Positions 28,001-43,000 of a stretch of DNA of 64,000 nucleotides are shown in pieces. Positions within the stretch are counted from its first letter, which is position 1. Every line of letters begins with the position of its first letter. The notes under the pieces are model-generated. The model had not been told where the DNA came from. It ran no database searches and saw only the letters and a program-made list of their open reading frames with translations. The position numbers and the translations under genes were made by a program. Source of the DNA: Sipunculus nudus (taxonomy: Eukaryota > Annelida > Sipuncula > Golfingiida > Sipunculidae); contig CM049310.1 in assembly GCA_026874595.1 (NCBI GenBank), positions 3,162,001-3,226,000 of the forward strand, given 5' to 3'.

Positions 28001-31000
28001 TACTCCCATAACAAGGGGCTTGCTGAAGCTAGAGATATTTTGTCAGGGATGTAACATTATTTAATCAAGATTCAATTGAATACCCAAAATTAGTTCTGAA
28101 TTTTTAAAATTTTATAAGTTATTAGTATAAATATAAAATCAGTACCTTAAATTTTGCCCAACTTTGACCATTTCACTTTTGTTTCATGTGAGCTCTGTTT
28201 ATATAATTTTCATATCATGCACACATAAGGATTTCAGCTTTTTAGTTTAGAAAGCAGAAAGAAATTGGCCAAAAATTGTAGCTTTTATTAATGTTTTTAT
28301 GAGACCATGTCAGACCTTGGCTCTCTCAAGCCACTCTTGAGTCACCTGTATGTTGACCTTTATGAACTTTCAGCAAATTATGCACGCTTGGGGCGAGGCA
28401 TATACTGGGGCAGCAAGGCAGGTTATGGCCAGCCACAGTTGATCCAGGTGTCCAACCCAACTCATCTAGTAGTTTTAACCAACAACATAACAATAAACAA
28501 TAAATTAATCAATTTTTATTGGTTTTTAATAACAAATTAAAGAAAAATAGAAAAGGAATTTGTTAGTTTATAATAATAGGGAATTAACTTGCAGTTACTG
28601 ATGATATAAGAATCTTGTATCGATGGATAGAATGTCACGTATTCCAAATAACACCATGCAGTCACATATGGCATTTTTCAGTTCAATTTTAATAATAAAA
28701 GAGAAAATCATATTATTCATTACTAATCATTAGGGATCATATGAAGGAAATTAATGATAGACAAAGATGCAGTTGATAATATTAATCTAGATTCCTACTG
28801 TGTCTAGTGTGTACATTGATGTGAAATTAGTCCAAAATAAATATATCACATTTATTTTTTTTTAATATAAATAAAAGCCATAAAACCAGGTACTTATGAT
28901 CATTATTTAAATGTGTGAATTTTGTACATTCTGGATTCTCAACACCATTGTTTGGTGAAAACTGAATAAATACCAGACATGGTGGGAATACTTTGCAATT
29001 GTATTTAGATACGAATATGAATATGTACTCCATTATAAAATTTCTTGCATAAAGAATGGGAATTCAGGTAAAAATGAAAGTATATGAATACCAGTGCAAA
29101 TACTTTCCAAATGTATTCATGAATGCATTCATAAATATATTCTTTATTATTATTTTAATAATCATTTCAGTTATATTTCATTTTAAAAATCATACGATTC
29201 TCTTATTATTTTTAATAAAAATTATATCTGGGACAATATTTGTAATTTTTAATAAATAGTTAAACTGTTATATTATATGTTCTGCTTATAAGTTATATGG
29301 CCAAGTCAAAATCTGTGTGACAATAGTACTCCATTTGTTAATAAAATAAATGAAATCAATTCTCTTCTCTGTCTCCAAAGGTACTATCAAAATCATACAT
29401 AAGCTTAACAACAACAACTCATAATACAGCTTATACTTATTACCACAAAAAACCAGCATGTGCCTCATTTCTAAATCATATTTTTTTATCATATATAACA
29501 GCTGAGCGCCGTGACCCATAGGTCCCTTGTTTCTAAAATTTGTCTCTATAAGATTGTGGTAATAAATTTCAGATCAATCTAACATCCAATATGGCCCCAG
29601 GGCTGCCATTTGAGGAACTGCATGGTAACCGCAGGGCCCTAATTGAGGACCTTTTTTGTCCCATACCTCTAGTTTACTCATGAGTAAAGAGTAAATTAAT
29701 GCAGTGTTGCATTGAAACAGCAGCATCTTGTATTAATTAACATCTGTTGTACTTAATATTTGCTGATCTTTCTGGTTTCTTCAATAGAGCTAAACATTAA
29801 GAAATTCAAGTTCTCTGCATGCATATTTCCCTTAGGTGAATAGCTTTCATTACACAACTTAATTTTCTCCTGAACAATATTGAACAGTTGGTTAATTTTC
29901 TCATTCATCTCTCTTCATCTGTGTTCATCATTTTATTGTTTTCTGAGCCTGTTTTCTTTTAAATAAGGATTTCTCTTATCCCACAAATATAAACCTGAAA
30001 ACCAGGAGGCTTGATAATTATAATCATTCTTATTTATTTATTTATCATTATAATCCTGATTCAATAAATAGTGTCACCTACAGGTCATGGGCATGAAAAA
30101 AAATTGTGATGGCTGTGAAGTATTTAACCTTGACTTGTTTGTTATTTTCAGATCATCATGGTGATGCCTGTGTAGTATTTAACTTTGACTTGTGTGTTAT
30201 TTTAAGATCATCATGGTGATGCCTGTGTAGTATTTAACTTTGACTTGTATGTTATTTTCAGATCATCATGGTGATGCCTGTGTAGTATTTAACTTTGACT
30301 TGTGTGTTATTTTAAGATCATCATGGTGATGCCTGTGTAGTATTTAACTTTGACTTGTATGTTATTTTAAGATCATCATGGTGATGCCTGTGTAGTATTT
30401 AACTTTGACTTGTGTGTTATTTTCAGATCATCATGGTGATGCCTGTGTAGTATTTAACTTTGACTTGTGTGTTATTTTAAGATCATCATGGTGATGCCTG
30501 TGTAGTATTTAACTTTGACTTGTATGTTATTTTCAGATCATCATGGTGATGCCTGTGTAGTATTTAACTTTGACTTGTGTGTTATTTTAAGATCATCATG
30601 GTGATGCCTGTGTAGTATTTAACTTTGACTTGTGTGTTATTTTCAGATCATCATGGTGATGCCTGTGTAGTATTTAACTTTGACTTGTATGTTATTTTCA
30701 GATCATCATGGTGATGCCTGTGTAGTATTTAACTTTGAATTGTGTGTTATTTTCAGATCATCATGGTGATGCCTGTGTAATATTTAACTTTGACTTGTGT
30801 GTTATTTTCAGATCATCATGGTGATGCCTGTGTAGTATTTAACTTTGACTTGTGTGTTATTTTAAGATCATCATGGTGATGCCTGTGTAGTATTTAACTT
30901 TGACTTGTGTGTTATTTTCAGATCATCATGGTGATGCCTGTGTAGTATTTAACTTTGACTTATGTGTTATTTTCAGATCATCATGGTGATGCCTGTGTAG

Positions 31001-34000
31001 TACTTAACTTTGACTTTTGTGTTATTTTCAGATCATCATGGTGATGCCTGTGTAGTATTTAACTTTGACTTGTGTGTTATTTTAAGATCATCATGGTGAT
31101 GCCTGTGTAGTATTTAACTTTGACTTGTGTGTTATTTTCAGATCATCATGGTGCGCCTGCAGCGTGTCACCTTCATGGCCATGCACAACTACCTGGGACT
31201 GAGCAATGAGCTCATCAACCCTGTAAGTATATCCCTTCATTAGCTCAGCTGTCATCTGAGCTATAGTCGTGGTCTATTGTCTGTCATAATGACGGCCAGC
31301 CGTCCATTAACAGAGCATGTTTTGAAACCGTTGGACCTTCGCATCCAAAAGTTTGCATACAGTGATATGTTCCCAAAATCTCCTACCATACCGAAAATTT
31401 GGTCACTGGGACCTCATTCTTTTGAGAAATTAAGAAAATCCTTCGTTTTCGATAAAAAAGCCATTTTTAGCTTAGCTGACTGTAAGTCATCTGAGCTTTA
31501 TCAATCACTCTTTGTCCGTGGTCCTCGGGTTGTCCGGCCGTCCGGCCATCTGGTTGTCTCTCCGTTAACAGGGCACAAATCGTAACCGCTGGATCTGGAA
31601 TCTTCTAACATTACATCCAAAGAGGTCTATGAAAAATCTCCTTAGAAACCTAGAATTAGTTCTCTGTTACCCATATTCTTTGTTCTATGGGGCTCTGAAG
31701 TACCCCCCAGAATAATGGAAAATTTGACACAAAAACTCAAGTATCTGAACAACTAAAGCATTGATCACCATGATTTTTGGCATGGATATTGATCATGGAG
31801 TGTTTCATCATTTCTGCAGACTAGTGGTGCCACCTGTATTTTTATGCCCCCGCCACAACGTGGCCGGGGCATATAGTTTTACCCATGTCCGTACTTCCGT
31901 CCTTCCGTCCTTCCGAAATCAAACAGTTGTACGGACTTTTTTCGCAGTGCCTGCAGATATTGGCCTGATTTTTGGTGTGTGGGCAGATATAGACCAGTTA
32001 CAGATCGAGTTCGCGTTTCGTCCCGGTTGACCTACTTTTGAACGTTTTACAGCTCCTAAACTTAAAAATTTCATGAAAAATAGAAATTTCATGACAAATA
32101 CACATGTACGGACTTTTTTTCGCAATGCCTGCAGATATTGGCCTGATTTTTGGTGTGTAGGCAGATAATGACCAGTTACAGATCAAGTTCGCGTTTTGTC
32201 CCAGTTGACCTACTTTTGACTGTTTTACGGCTCCTAAACTTAGAAAATTTAATGAAAAATAGAAATTTTCATGACAAATGTACACATGTACGGACTTTTT
32301 TTCGCAATGCCAGCAGATATTGGCCTGATTTTTTGTGTGTGGGCAGATATTGACCAGTTACAGATGGAGTTTGCGTTTCGTCCTGGTTGACCTACTTTTG
32401 AATGTTTTACGCCTCCTTAACTTAGAAAATTTCATGAAAAATAGAAATATTCATGACAGATACACATGTACGGACTTTTTTTCGCAATGCCTGCAGATAT
32501 TGGCCTGATTTTTGGTGTGTAGGCAGATATAGACCAGTTACAGATCAAGTTCGCGTTTCGTCCCGGTTGACCTACTTATGACCGTTTTACGGCTCCTGAA
32601 CATAGAAAATTTCATGAAAAATATGAAATTTCATGACAAATACACATGTACAGACTTTTTTTCAAAATGCCTGCAGATATTGGCCTGATTTTTGGTGTGT
32701 GGGCAGATATTGACCAATTACAGATCGAGTTCGCGTTTCATCCCAGTTGACCTACTTTTGATTGTTTTACGGCTCCTGAACATAGAAAATTTCATGTTAA
32801 ATATAAATTTTCATGCCAAATACACTTGTACAGACTTTTCTTCGCAATACCTGCAGCTATTGGCCTGATTTTTGGTGTGTGGGCAGATAATGACCAGTTA
32901 CAGATCGAGTTCATGTTTTGTCCCAGTTTACCTACTTTTGACCATTTGACGGTGCTCTAACATAGAAAATTTCATAAAAAAGTGCACATGTATGGACTTT
33001 ATTTGCAGTGCCTGCAGATACGGGCCTGATTTTTGGTGTGTAGGCAGATAATGACCAGTTACAGATTGAGTTCTTGTTTTGTCCCAGTTGACCTACTTTT
33101 GACCATTTGACTGCTCCTGAACATAGAAAGTTTCATGAAACATAGAAATTTTCATAACAAATGCATATGTACTGACTTTTTTTCCTCAATGCCTGCAGAT
33201 ACCACCCTGATTTTTTATGTGTGGGCAGATAATGACAGTTACAGATCTAGTTCGCGTTTCGTCCTGGTTGACCTACTTTTGATTGTTTTACGGCTCCTAA
33301 ACATAAAAAATTTCATGAAAGACAGAAATTTTTATGGAAAATGCACATGTATGGACTTTTTTTCACAATGCCTGCATATACTGGCATGATTTTTGGTGTG
33401 TTGCTTGATAATGACCCGTTACAGATCGAGTTTGCATTTTGCCCTTGTTGACCTACTTTTGACCATACGACACCTCCTGAACTTAAAAAATTTTTTAAAA
33501 TTTTACAAATGTTTCTAATTTGCCCCAGGTGGGGGCATTCGTGTCATTCCGACACATCTAGATTTTATTTTTTATGATTTTTTTTCTCTATTTTTGAGAC
33601 CTTAAAAGATGTGGGCATCTGTTAACAAGGCACAAATTGTAATGACTGGACCTAGAATCTTCTTTCTTAACATTCAGGGAGGCCCATGAAATGTCTTCTT
33701 GGAAACCTAAAATTAGGTCTCTGTTATCCAAATCCTTTCAGCTATGGGGTTTCAAAGTATCCCCCAGAATAATGGAAATTTTGATACAAAAGCTCAAGTA
33801 TCTGAACAACTAATGCATTGATCACCATGATTTTTTGCAGGCATATTCATCATGGATGGTTTCATCACTTTCTGCAGACTGGTGGCGCCATCTTGATTTT
33901 TATTTTTTACAATTTTTTTCTCTATATTTGAGACCTTAAAAGAGGCCTCCATCTGTTAACAGGGCACAAATTGTTACTACTGGACATACGCTCCCGAGGC

Positions 34001-37000
34001 AGCAGAAATCTTACGCTTCTAAAGAAGCAACTGATTTTCATGCTGCCAGCTTTGACCATTTATGATATATTTAGACACCAGATGGGGGTTCGTTGTCCCC
34101 TGAAAAACGGTCCGTGCGTACGATGCATTAAGCAGCCAACCAGATGCCAATAAACAAACACTCGTCAGGCATCCTGGCACCGCCCATACCATGTTCAGGC
34201 GCCGTTTGAAGACAGTTTATGGTCGAATTTTAATTACTCCCTCTGCATTCTTGCATCATCGATCGATTCGATTCTGACAGTCTGACTGTGTTAGCATTGC
34301 CATGTCTCTGCTGTCTGCAGAACTGAAACCAGCCAGCGAGGTGTGCACACAGCCTTTGTTGTTACGTTTCGTTTGAATTACAGCTCACCGGCCAGGCATC
34401 CTATGTGCCCAAGGCCCTAAGCAAACCACGTCTGCGGCAATTCTCTCCAAGCTTGTGGCCTGTTCAGACGGTTATCGAGACGATGAGCTGTCACTCAAAA
34501 TGAAATGAACATGATTGGCTCTGTGTATTCCTGGCTTTGCCGTGTCTTCCAGCACATGGTCTCATCTGATTGGACAAAAATACAGTGCTCCCCTCTGGTG
34601 TAGCAATTCAGGATACGAGGTCATAACAAACAGCGCTTACCATATAGGCAGTAGGCCTATAGTTAAAGCGCTGTGTAAAGAGCATATGCTGGACATAGAA
34701 TCTTCTTTCTTGACATGCAGGTAGGCCCTTGAAATGTCTCCTCGAAAACCTAAAATTAGGTCTCTGTTACCCAAAACCTCTGTGCTATAGGGCTTTGAAT
34801 AACCCCCCCCCCCTGAATAATGGAAAATTTGATACAAAAGCTCAAGTATCTGAACAACAAATGCATTTATCACCATGAATCTGTGCATGGATATTGGTTA
34901 TGGAGTATTTCATCAGTTTCTGCAGACTTGTGGTGCCACCTGTATTTTTTCAACTTTAGCGAACCTGTGAGCTTATGCGATGGTAGGGCGTCGTCCGTCG
35001 TGCGTCGTCTGTACGTTAACTATAGCTATCTCAAAAATGGCAGAAGCTAGCATCACCAAATTTTTTATGCAAATAATCAGTCATCTGAAAAACTCTGTCG
35101 GATTTAGTTTATTTTTTTTCTAACTGCATTTTCTTAGATTTTATAGGTAAAAAGCTAAAAAGGCTTTAAAAATCTTCTTCTCTGAAACTGTCCAGCCAAA
35201 TTGTCCAATGTTTCACAGATATGATCCCTGGAAAAATCTCTCTCAAGTTTGTTCGAATGGTTTAGTTCGGAGAATTTTGGCCAAGTTACAGGAGGTTGAA
35301 CTTAGTCATCTGTCCAAAAAAGCACACTTAAATTAAAATCTCAGAAACAGCTAGAGCTATAATCACCAAATTTTATACCAGTGTTTGTCACATATGTCAG
35401 ATCTGAAATTGAGGTATTGATGCAGAATTCCCAGATTATTGGAACTATATCTTTCAACTGTTTGAAAAAACTTGGTTTGCATTTTGAGCGAATCAGGTTT
35501 ATCATCAGGTCACATGTGAACTGCTGAGCCCTCATTTTTGGTTGACCTCTGACCTTTCCTCACTACCCAGTGTCCATTTGTGTGTCTGTTTCCACACATA
35601 AACCGGCATATCTCAGGAACTCTTTGACCGATCAGGCTAAAAATTTTGCACAAATGTAGCCCTTTGATAGCTTTATAACATACACTAAAAATGGTGGCAC
35701 CACCTGCAACCATTTTTGCACAGCATCCATCTGTTCATCTGCCTTGGGATAATATTACTCATATCTCAGCAGTGGTTTGACTTTTCCACCTGAAATTTTG
35801 CAGGTTTATACATCCTGGACAGCTTTCTCGATTTTATGACAGGTGGCGCCACCTATATTCAGGTTTACTCTGCAGAAATCCAAGCTCATATCTCTGGAAC
35901 CGTTTGACCGATTGGGCCAAAATTTTGCATGTGTCTAGATCTCACATGGCTCTTCATCATAGGCAAAACTGGTGGTGCCACCTGCAACCACTTATGCACA
36001 GCGTCCATCTATTCATCTGCCTTGGGATAAAATCACTCATATCCCAGAAGGGGTTTGACTTATACACCTGAAATTTTGCAGGTCAATACATCCTGGACAG
36101 CTTTCTCTATTTTATGACAGGTGGCACCACCTACATTCACGTTTACTCTGCAGACTTCCACTCTCGTATCTTGGGAACCGTTTGACTGATTGGGCCAAAA
36201 TTTTGCTTGTGTATAGATCTCACATAGCTCTTCATCATATGCAAAACTGGTGGCGCCACCTGCAACCACTTATGCACAGCGTCCATCTGTTCATCTGCCT
36301 TGGGATAAAATCACTCATATCTCAGCAGTGGTTCTACTTATCCACCTGAAATTTTGCAGGTTTATACATCCTGGACAATTTTCTTGATTTTATTACAGGT
36401 GGCACCACCTACATTTCATTTTACGCTGAAGACATCCATGCTTATATGCAACAGACCTCACTCCATTCCCCTTGCCACTTAATCACTTCACTGCCTCACT
36501 TCACCCGCCCCACTCTTGATTTCTGCGGATACACATAGTCACTTGTTGACTACCCATATTCTAGTTTTAAAATGTCTTAGTCTGAAACTTGCAGGTCCGA
36601 AACGTCTGTTTTGCTGAAATCATAATGACTAAGGTAGATATGCAGGACTTAAGAGGATCAATATTAAATTTTAAAAATAAACCTCCATTCATACTCCCAA
36701 ACTTTGCTAAGGTTTGCATTAGGCCTGTAGGCCTTGTTGTGTTGTGTGCACCCATGCCAGAATTTCAGCAGTGATGTTTGTGTAATTGTTTCTTTTCAAA
36801 ATGTTTAGTACTTGCATTGTTCATATACATGAGAAGTAATAGTCCAGCATCGAAGCATTATACCTGGTGTTTTTCCCAATGCACAGGTTCGCATTAGGCC
36901 TGTAGGCCTTGTTATTTTACTAAATCTTTTATTTTGGGTGAATAAAATTAAGCATGTACTGAACACTCCAATGTACAAAACTTTTTAATAGTGATTCAAA

Positions 37001-40000
37001 TAATCATCTTGAAGATGCCATGTTGTGGCATTATTTTCTTTTAAATTCATTTTAAACATTTGTGATTTAATTGTGATCTTCTGTGAAGAGCAGAGCCTGG
37101 GAGGAGTTTCTTATTTTTTCAGTGTGTGCATGTTTTAAGGAGACTCCAGAGTTTATGATTTCCTTCTAGGAAAACCAGAGCCAGAGAGGACTGTCTGTTC
37201 ACTCACTGCAAACTCAGGCCAGTCCTTCGCGCCTGAGCCGAGCCACTGTAGCCAGCCTGGAGTCAGAGAGAGTGCAGAACGTAATCAACTTTGATGATAA
37301 TAGTGAGTAGCTGGCTTCTTTACATGATAACTGGAAGTTCCACCATTCGACCATGGGTCAATGCTAACATGTTTCATTGATGAGGACCATGTAAATTGTG
37401 ATCAAGTGAAGGGCACTTTACATTTTAAGCACTGCATGGAGCTGCTTGTGTGTGTATTACTGCAAACCAAGTATCTTCTTTGAAAATGAAAAAAAATATG
37501 GAGGCTATACTTACGCCACTTTTCAGGTACTGAAGAACAGGAGCTTAAGAAGAACACAGCTTCAGCATCCAGTGAGACACCTGGTACAGTGAAATATTTC
37601 TTTCAAGAATGGAAAATGTAGAGACCATTTTCTAGTTTCTTAAAGATTAATTATTGTCATTTGACTTAAACCAGGTGTTCCCTATGATAGAATCATGCAT
37701 TCAGTGAGGCACTGGGTCACCATTACCAGCACGTAAACTGATCCCCAGTTCTTCTTGATTTTTTTCATTTAGCTAGCAGCAGTCCTCATTTTAAAAAAAT
37801 CAGTAGCATCACATTTTTTATTGTCTCTGTGATACAGCTGCTGGAAAATCTTGTCATCTCATTCTTTGTTCAGTTTCAAGAAAATTGACAGTTTACAGAA
37901 ATTTTATTGTATTTTTCTTCTGCATTTTCAACATTTTCTACATATATTGCAATATGAGAACTCTATTGATTTTGAGGTCACTAGGTCAAAATCTAGGTCA
38001 CCATGCCTTGGCCTTGAATAGGTCCATTTTGGGGGAAAATCACACAAATTCTTAAATATCTCAAGAAATCTGGCATGGATTGATCCAAAAATCAAGTAGG
38101 CCGAAGTTTTTGGATAGTTTTGTCAGAAGCTGGTACCCTAAACTGGTGGCACCACCTGTTATCCTTTTCTTGATTTTGTGCAGTTTAATACCCCCATCAT
38201 TGCCACTTTACAGTACTGTGAGCATTATAAGTCAAAAACTAATGAACAGATTTCTTTCATATTATGCATATACATAGACATGGGTTATGGGATGATGTAC
38301 ATTTAAATTGGGGTCATGAGCTTTTCTATGAGAGTAGCCTTGACCTTGAATAATGCCATATATGGTGAAAATCACACAAAATCATTAATATCTCAGTAAG
38401 GGATGCATGGATTGGTTCTAAAATCAAATTGACTGAAGAGCTTGGATTGCTTTGTCTTCGACAGAAGACAGGTGGCGCTACCTTCTGTACTTTTCTTGTT
38501 TTCACGCCTTTTAATTACCCCATCATTGCCACTTGAGAGTAATGTGAACATTAGAAGTCTAAAACAAATGGACAAATTGGGCTGAAATTGTCTATGTATA
38601 TTGATCTTGGATACCTCCATCTTGTATTCAAGACTGGTGGCACTATCTGCAATCGTAATTGTGTGGCGTCCATCTGTACATTGCTTTCAGTGAAAATTGC
38701 TCATATCTCCGGAGTGATTCAAGGTATCGGTCTGAAATTTTGCATGTCTATCCATCTATTCGAAAGTTTTTTTCATAAACTAGACAGGTGGCACCACATA
38801 CCTTCCTGTTTCTGTAGAATAAATTAATGCTCTTTTCTCAGGAGTGATTCACTGTATTGGCCTCCATATTTGGTGAAAAATATTGTTTCTCAAGTTGATA
38901 GATGGAAGAAACTATAGTCGCTTGCCAAGTGTCAGTATATGCTGCTGAAGATTTGGGTCCTCTTCTTAAAGGGGGGGGGGATTAATTGTCTGGGGATACT
39001 ATGGCACCTGCGGTGCCTAGAAATATCTAGTTGTAAAGCTGTTTCCACTCCAATTGTCAAGAATATTTCTTGAGTAACCCAAAAGATGCCATGCTGTGGT
39101 AATGTAGCATTTTTAAGGAATATTTCGATTTAAATCATTTATTAAAATATAATTAAACACATAAGTAGGCATAATTTGATCAAATATGAGCCAAATCATG
39201 GATAAATAAAGATGCAATTTAGAATTCTGAATTCTGAATCAAGTGCCATTTTCAGATATGTATTGTTTTGCAAATTTAAAAAAATAAATTTTATAAAAAA
39301 ATAATATACATCTGTGTGCATATATATGTGATGTCACCTGACCAAATTAGATATAGATTCTGATGCAATTTAGAATCATGAATACACTTAAATATTCAGA
39401 TATATATGTTATATTGTAAATGTATAGTAAAATTTAAAAACTTGATAAAATATTGAGGATCTAATGCAAGCATTGTTCATTATTCTTCTGCCTCGGTGGC
39501 ATTGGAATTTGCGTTTTGTCCCTATCTATCAGCCTGTTTCTATATAGATAATATTTATGAATACTTTTTTCCTGTAAGAACTGTTGAATAAAATTTCATA
39601 TTCTGTATTTATATGCAAAGTAGTTGTAACTTTATTAAGTTGAAAACCATAATATTACCAGCCATTACGATCCCCGGGAGCCACCACATGGGAAACCGAG
39701 GAAGCACAGCTGAAGATCTTGAAAACTCGGCCTCAGACTTTCAGGCTGCCTGCACTAGAGCCAGAGTGACAAGTCTACCGGACGGAGATCCCATCTCTGT
39801 CGGGTCACCACCCATCAAAGCTGTATGTATCATCCTGCTGTTTGTGTTCATAATAAGCAGGTCATGTTGTTGTACTAACATACACTACATATAATATCTC
39901 CAAACACCCCTGAGTTTGATCTTCTTTTCAAAAAAATATTTCAGAACAAAATTCTGTCATAAAACTTTTATACCCCTGAATGTAATTTTTGCAAGGTTAC

Positions 40001-43000
40001 AAAGGCAAGAAATTTGAGTGGGTTTTTTTCATGTGTAAACCTTTACTTTGAAAATAAAGATCAATACAAAAGTGTTGGCAGAATTATGTAAGTTCTGGTG
40101 GTGATGTTGCAGAATTGTCTTCTTTAATATTAATATCTATATAATAAATCAAGTTTAATATCTTAACCTCTTGTTCATTGGATGTTTTAAATACATCTCC
40201 CCACTTCAGCCTTTCACCTAACAAAATTTTGTCAGCTAAGGCAAAAATGGTTTTATGTGAATATGTTTTTCCCTAGTTATCTATTACAGCCGTGTTCCGT
40301 TCCCATACCTGATTCTGCTGCATGTAGACTAACGTTCTTATCTCCTGTTCTTGTTTTCCCTTTAGTTGCATCCTGTTCTAATTTGACCATGCTCTGACCT
40401 GTTAGTTAAGCAGGATGCATTCTAGGTTGCTGTTTGTAAATTTTCCAAACATGACTGTTCTTTCATTGTCCCACGCCACCAAAGGTGCCGTCGACGGGGT
40501 ACATAGGAATGGTGAGCCTCTGTCCACCTTTCTGTCCGTCTGTCACAGATATGAAGTTAACACAATAACTCAAAAAGAATTTGAGGCACAGTCACTAAAC
40601 TTGCTGCATTGATGTACCTTATGAAAGTTCGAACATGGATGACCTTGATGCATTTTTCAAGGTCACAGAGGTGATAATGCATAATGATGTTAACGCAACA
40701 ACTTAACAGAATTTGAGGAACATGCAGTAACCAAAATGCAGCATTGACACATGAAGGGCTAGGTCTGGTTTGAATATGGATGACGTTGATGCAGATTTTT
40801 AGGTCACAGAGTTAATCTTTATAGGTGACATTGACCCATCTCAAATTTCCTATAGGTATTCACAATTTTTAGCTCAGCTGACTATAAGTCATCTGAGCTA
40901 TAGTCGTGGTTCATTGTCCATCCGTCTGTCCGTCTGTCCGTCCGTCCGTAGATGTGGCACGTTTTGAAACCGTAAGACCTAGGAATCCAAAATTCGGCAT
41001 AATGTTAGAAGTCCCAAAGATCTCCTACCAAGCCGAAAACTGGGTCTTTGCGACTTTGTTCCTTTGAGAAATTAAGGAAAAACCTCAATTTTTTATTAAA
41101 AACCTATTTTCACACTTCAGGACTGCCTAAAATCACAACCACTCATCTGTTTTTTTCTCATATTTACCATAAATATTCCCCTATATAGTTAATATGTACA
41201 TGCCAGAAATTATGTCTATATTATATAATTTAAAAAAGTTATGGGCCCAAACATAATGCATTTTGTAAAAAATCAGGAAAGATATTTGATCACTTAACAC
41301 AAAATTTGTTAAAGCTATGGACTTTTTTTCAAGTAATATAACTTTAATTAATCAAAATTAAATTGTATACCCAAAATTAGATCAAAATCTTTTTAATTTT
41401 TTTAAATATTAACAAAAATAAAAAATTGGTACCTTAAATTTTGCCCAACTTTGACCATGGCACGTTTTTTTCCTGTAAGTACTGTGGATTTAATTTTCAC
41501 AGCATGTTTTTGTTAGCATTTTGTCTGTTAACACCAAAAATTTGAAACCAGTTGATCAAAAACTGTAGATTTTATTCAAGTTTTCAAGCACCATGTAACA
41601 TATTGTTTACATCAAGCTAGTGTTATGCAGTTTGCAAGAGCTCAGCTCCCCAGCTTCAGCTCTCAGTTCCTAAAAAATGGCATACAATTAGATGTCTCCA
41701 AAATTTCCTACCATGCCAAGAATCTGGTCACTAGGACTTAATACCTTCGAGATATTAATGAAAAACTTCATTTTTCCATAAAAAAAACCCATTGTTACAC
41801 TTCAAGAAAACCACTGATCTGACTTTAATCATGTATAATATACATATTTTTCTATACATTCTCTATGCACATGCCAGAAATGATGTCAGTATTGCGTAAT
41901 TGTTTTCAGTTATGGGCCCATACATAATGCACTTTGTAAAAAATCAAGAAATATATTTACTCCCTTAACAAGAGGATTGCTGAAGCTAGAGATTTTTTGT
42001 CAGGGATGTAACATTATTCAATCAAAATTCAGTTGAATACCCAAAACAAGTTCTGAATTTTTCAAATTTTATAAGTTATTAGTATAAATATAAAATTAGT
42101 ACCTTAAATTTTGCCAAACTTTGACCATGGCACGTTTGTTTCCTGTGAGTACTGTTGATATAATTTTCATATCATGCACACATAAGAATTTCAGCGTTTT
42201 AGTTTAGAAAGCTGAAAGAAATTGGCCAAAAAATGTAGCTTTTATTAATGTTTATATGAGACAATGTCAGACCTTAGCTCTCCCCAGCCCCTCTTGAGTC
42301 GCATGTATGTTGACCTTGTTGACCTTTCATCAAATTATGCACGCTTGAGGCGAGGCATATACTGGGGCAGCCAGGCAGGTTATGGCCAGCCACAGTTGAT
42401 CCAGGTGTCCAACCCAACTCCTCTAGTAGTTTTAACTAACAACATAACAATAAACAATAAATTAATAATTTTTTTTTGGTTTTTAATAACAAATTAAAGA
42501 AAAATAGAAAAGGAATTTGTTAGTTTATAATAACAGGAAATTAACTTGCAGTTACTGATGATATAAGAATCTTGTATCGATTGATAGAATGTCACATATT
42601 CCAAATAACACCATGCAGTCACCTATGGTATTTTTCAGTTCAATTTTAATGATAAAAAAATAAATCATATTATTCATTACTAATCATTAGGGATCATATG
42701 AAGGAAATTAATGATGGACAAAGATGCAGTTGATAATATTAATCTAGATTCCTGCTGTGTCTAGTGTGTACATTGGTGTGAAATTAGTCCAAAATGAATT
42801 TATTACATTTATTTTTTTTAATATGAATAAAGGCCACAAAACCAGGTACTTATGATCATTATTTTAATGTGTGAGTTTTGTATATTCTGGATTCTCAACA
42901 TCATTTTTTGGTGAAAACTGAATAAATACCAGACATGGTGCAAATACTTTGCAAATATATTTGAATACAAATATGAATATGTACTCCATTATAAAATTTC

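Larger units (their letters stand above)
23072..29640 (+). mobile_element. Outer element of a three-deep nest (AGGGCCC ends)
   Basis: The left end is AATT|AGGGCCCC and the right end GCAGGGCCCT|AATT: short inverted ends with a possible 4-bp AATT duplication. Before the inner insertion it has ~125-bp degenerate units (ACAGACCTGTCC... CCAATATGG-like). After the insertion the same unit type resumes (CAATATGGCCCCAGGG). Its own length without insertions is about 770 bp. It starts 25 bases past the exon 8 donor. Confidence 0.6.

Noticed and set aside
28307-29259. Conserved pairs of short frames shared with 42264-43215
   Set aside because: They are the same AT-rich transposon interior in two copies. 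Similarity is at DNA level, with no domain or codon bias.
31761-33389. Several 60-95-codon frames on both strands
   Set aside because: They fall in the ~180-bp tandem core of a non-autonomous element and repeat with it.
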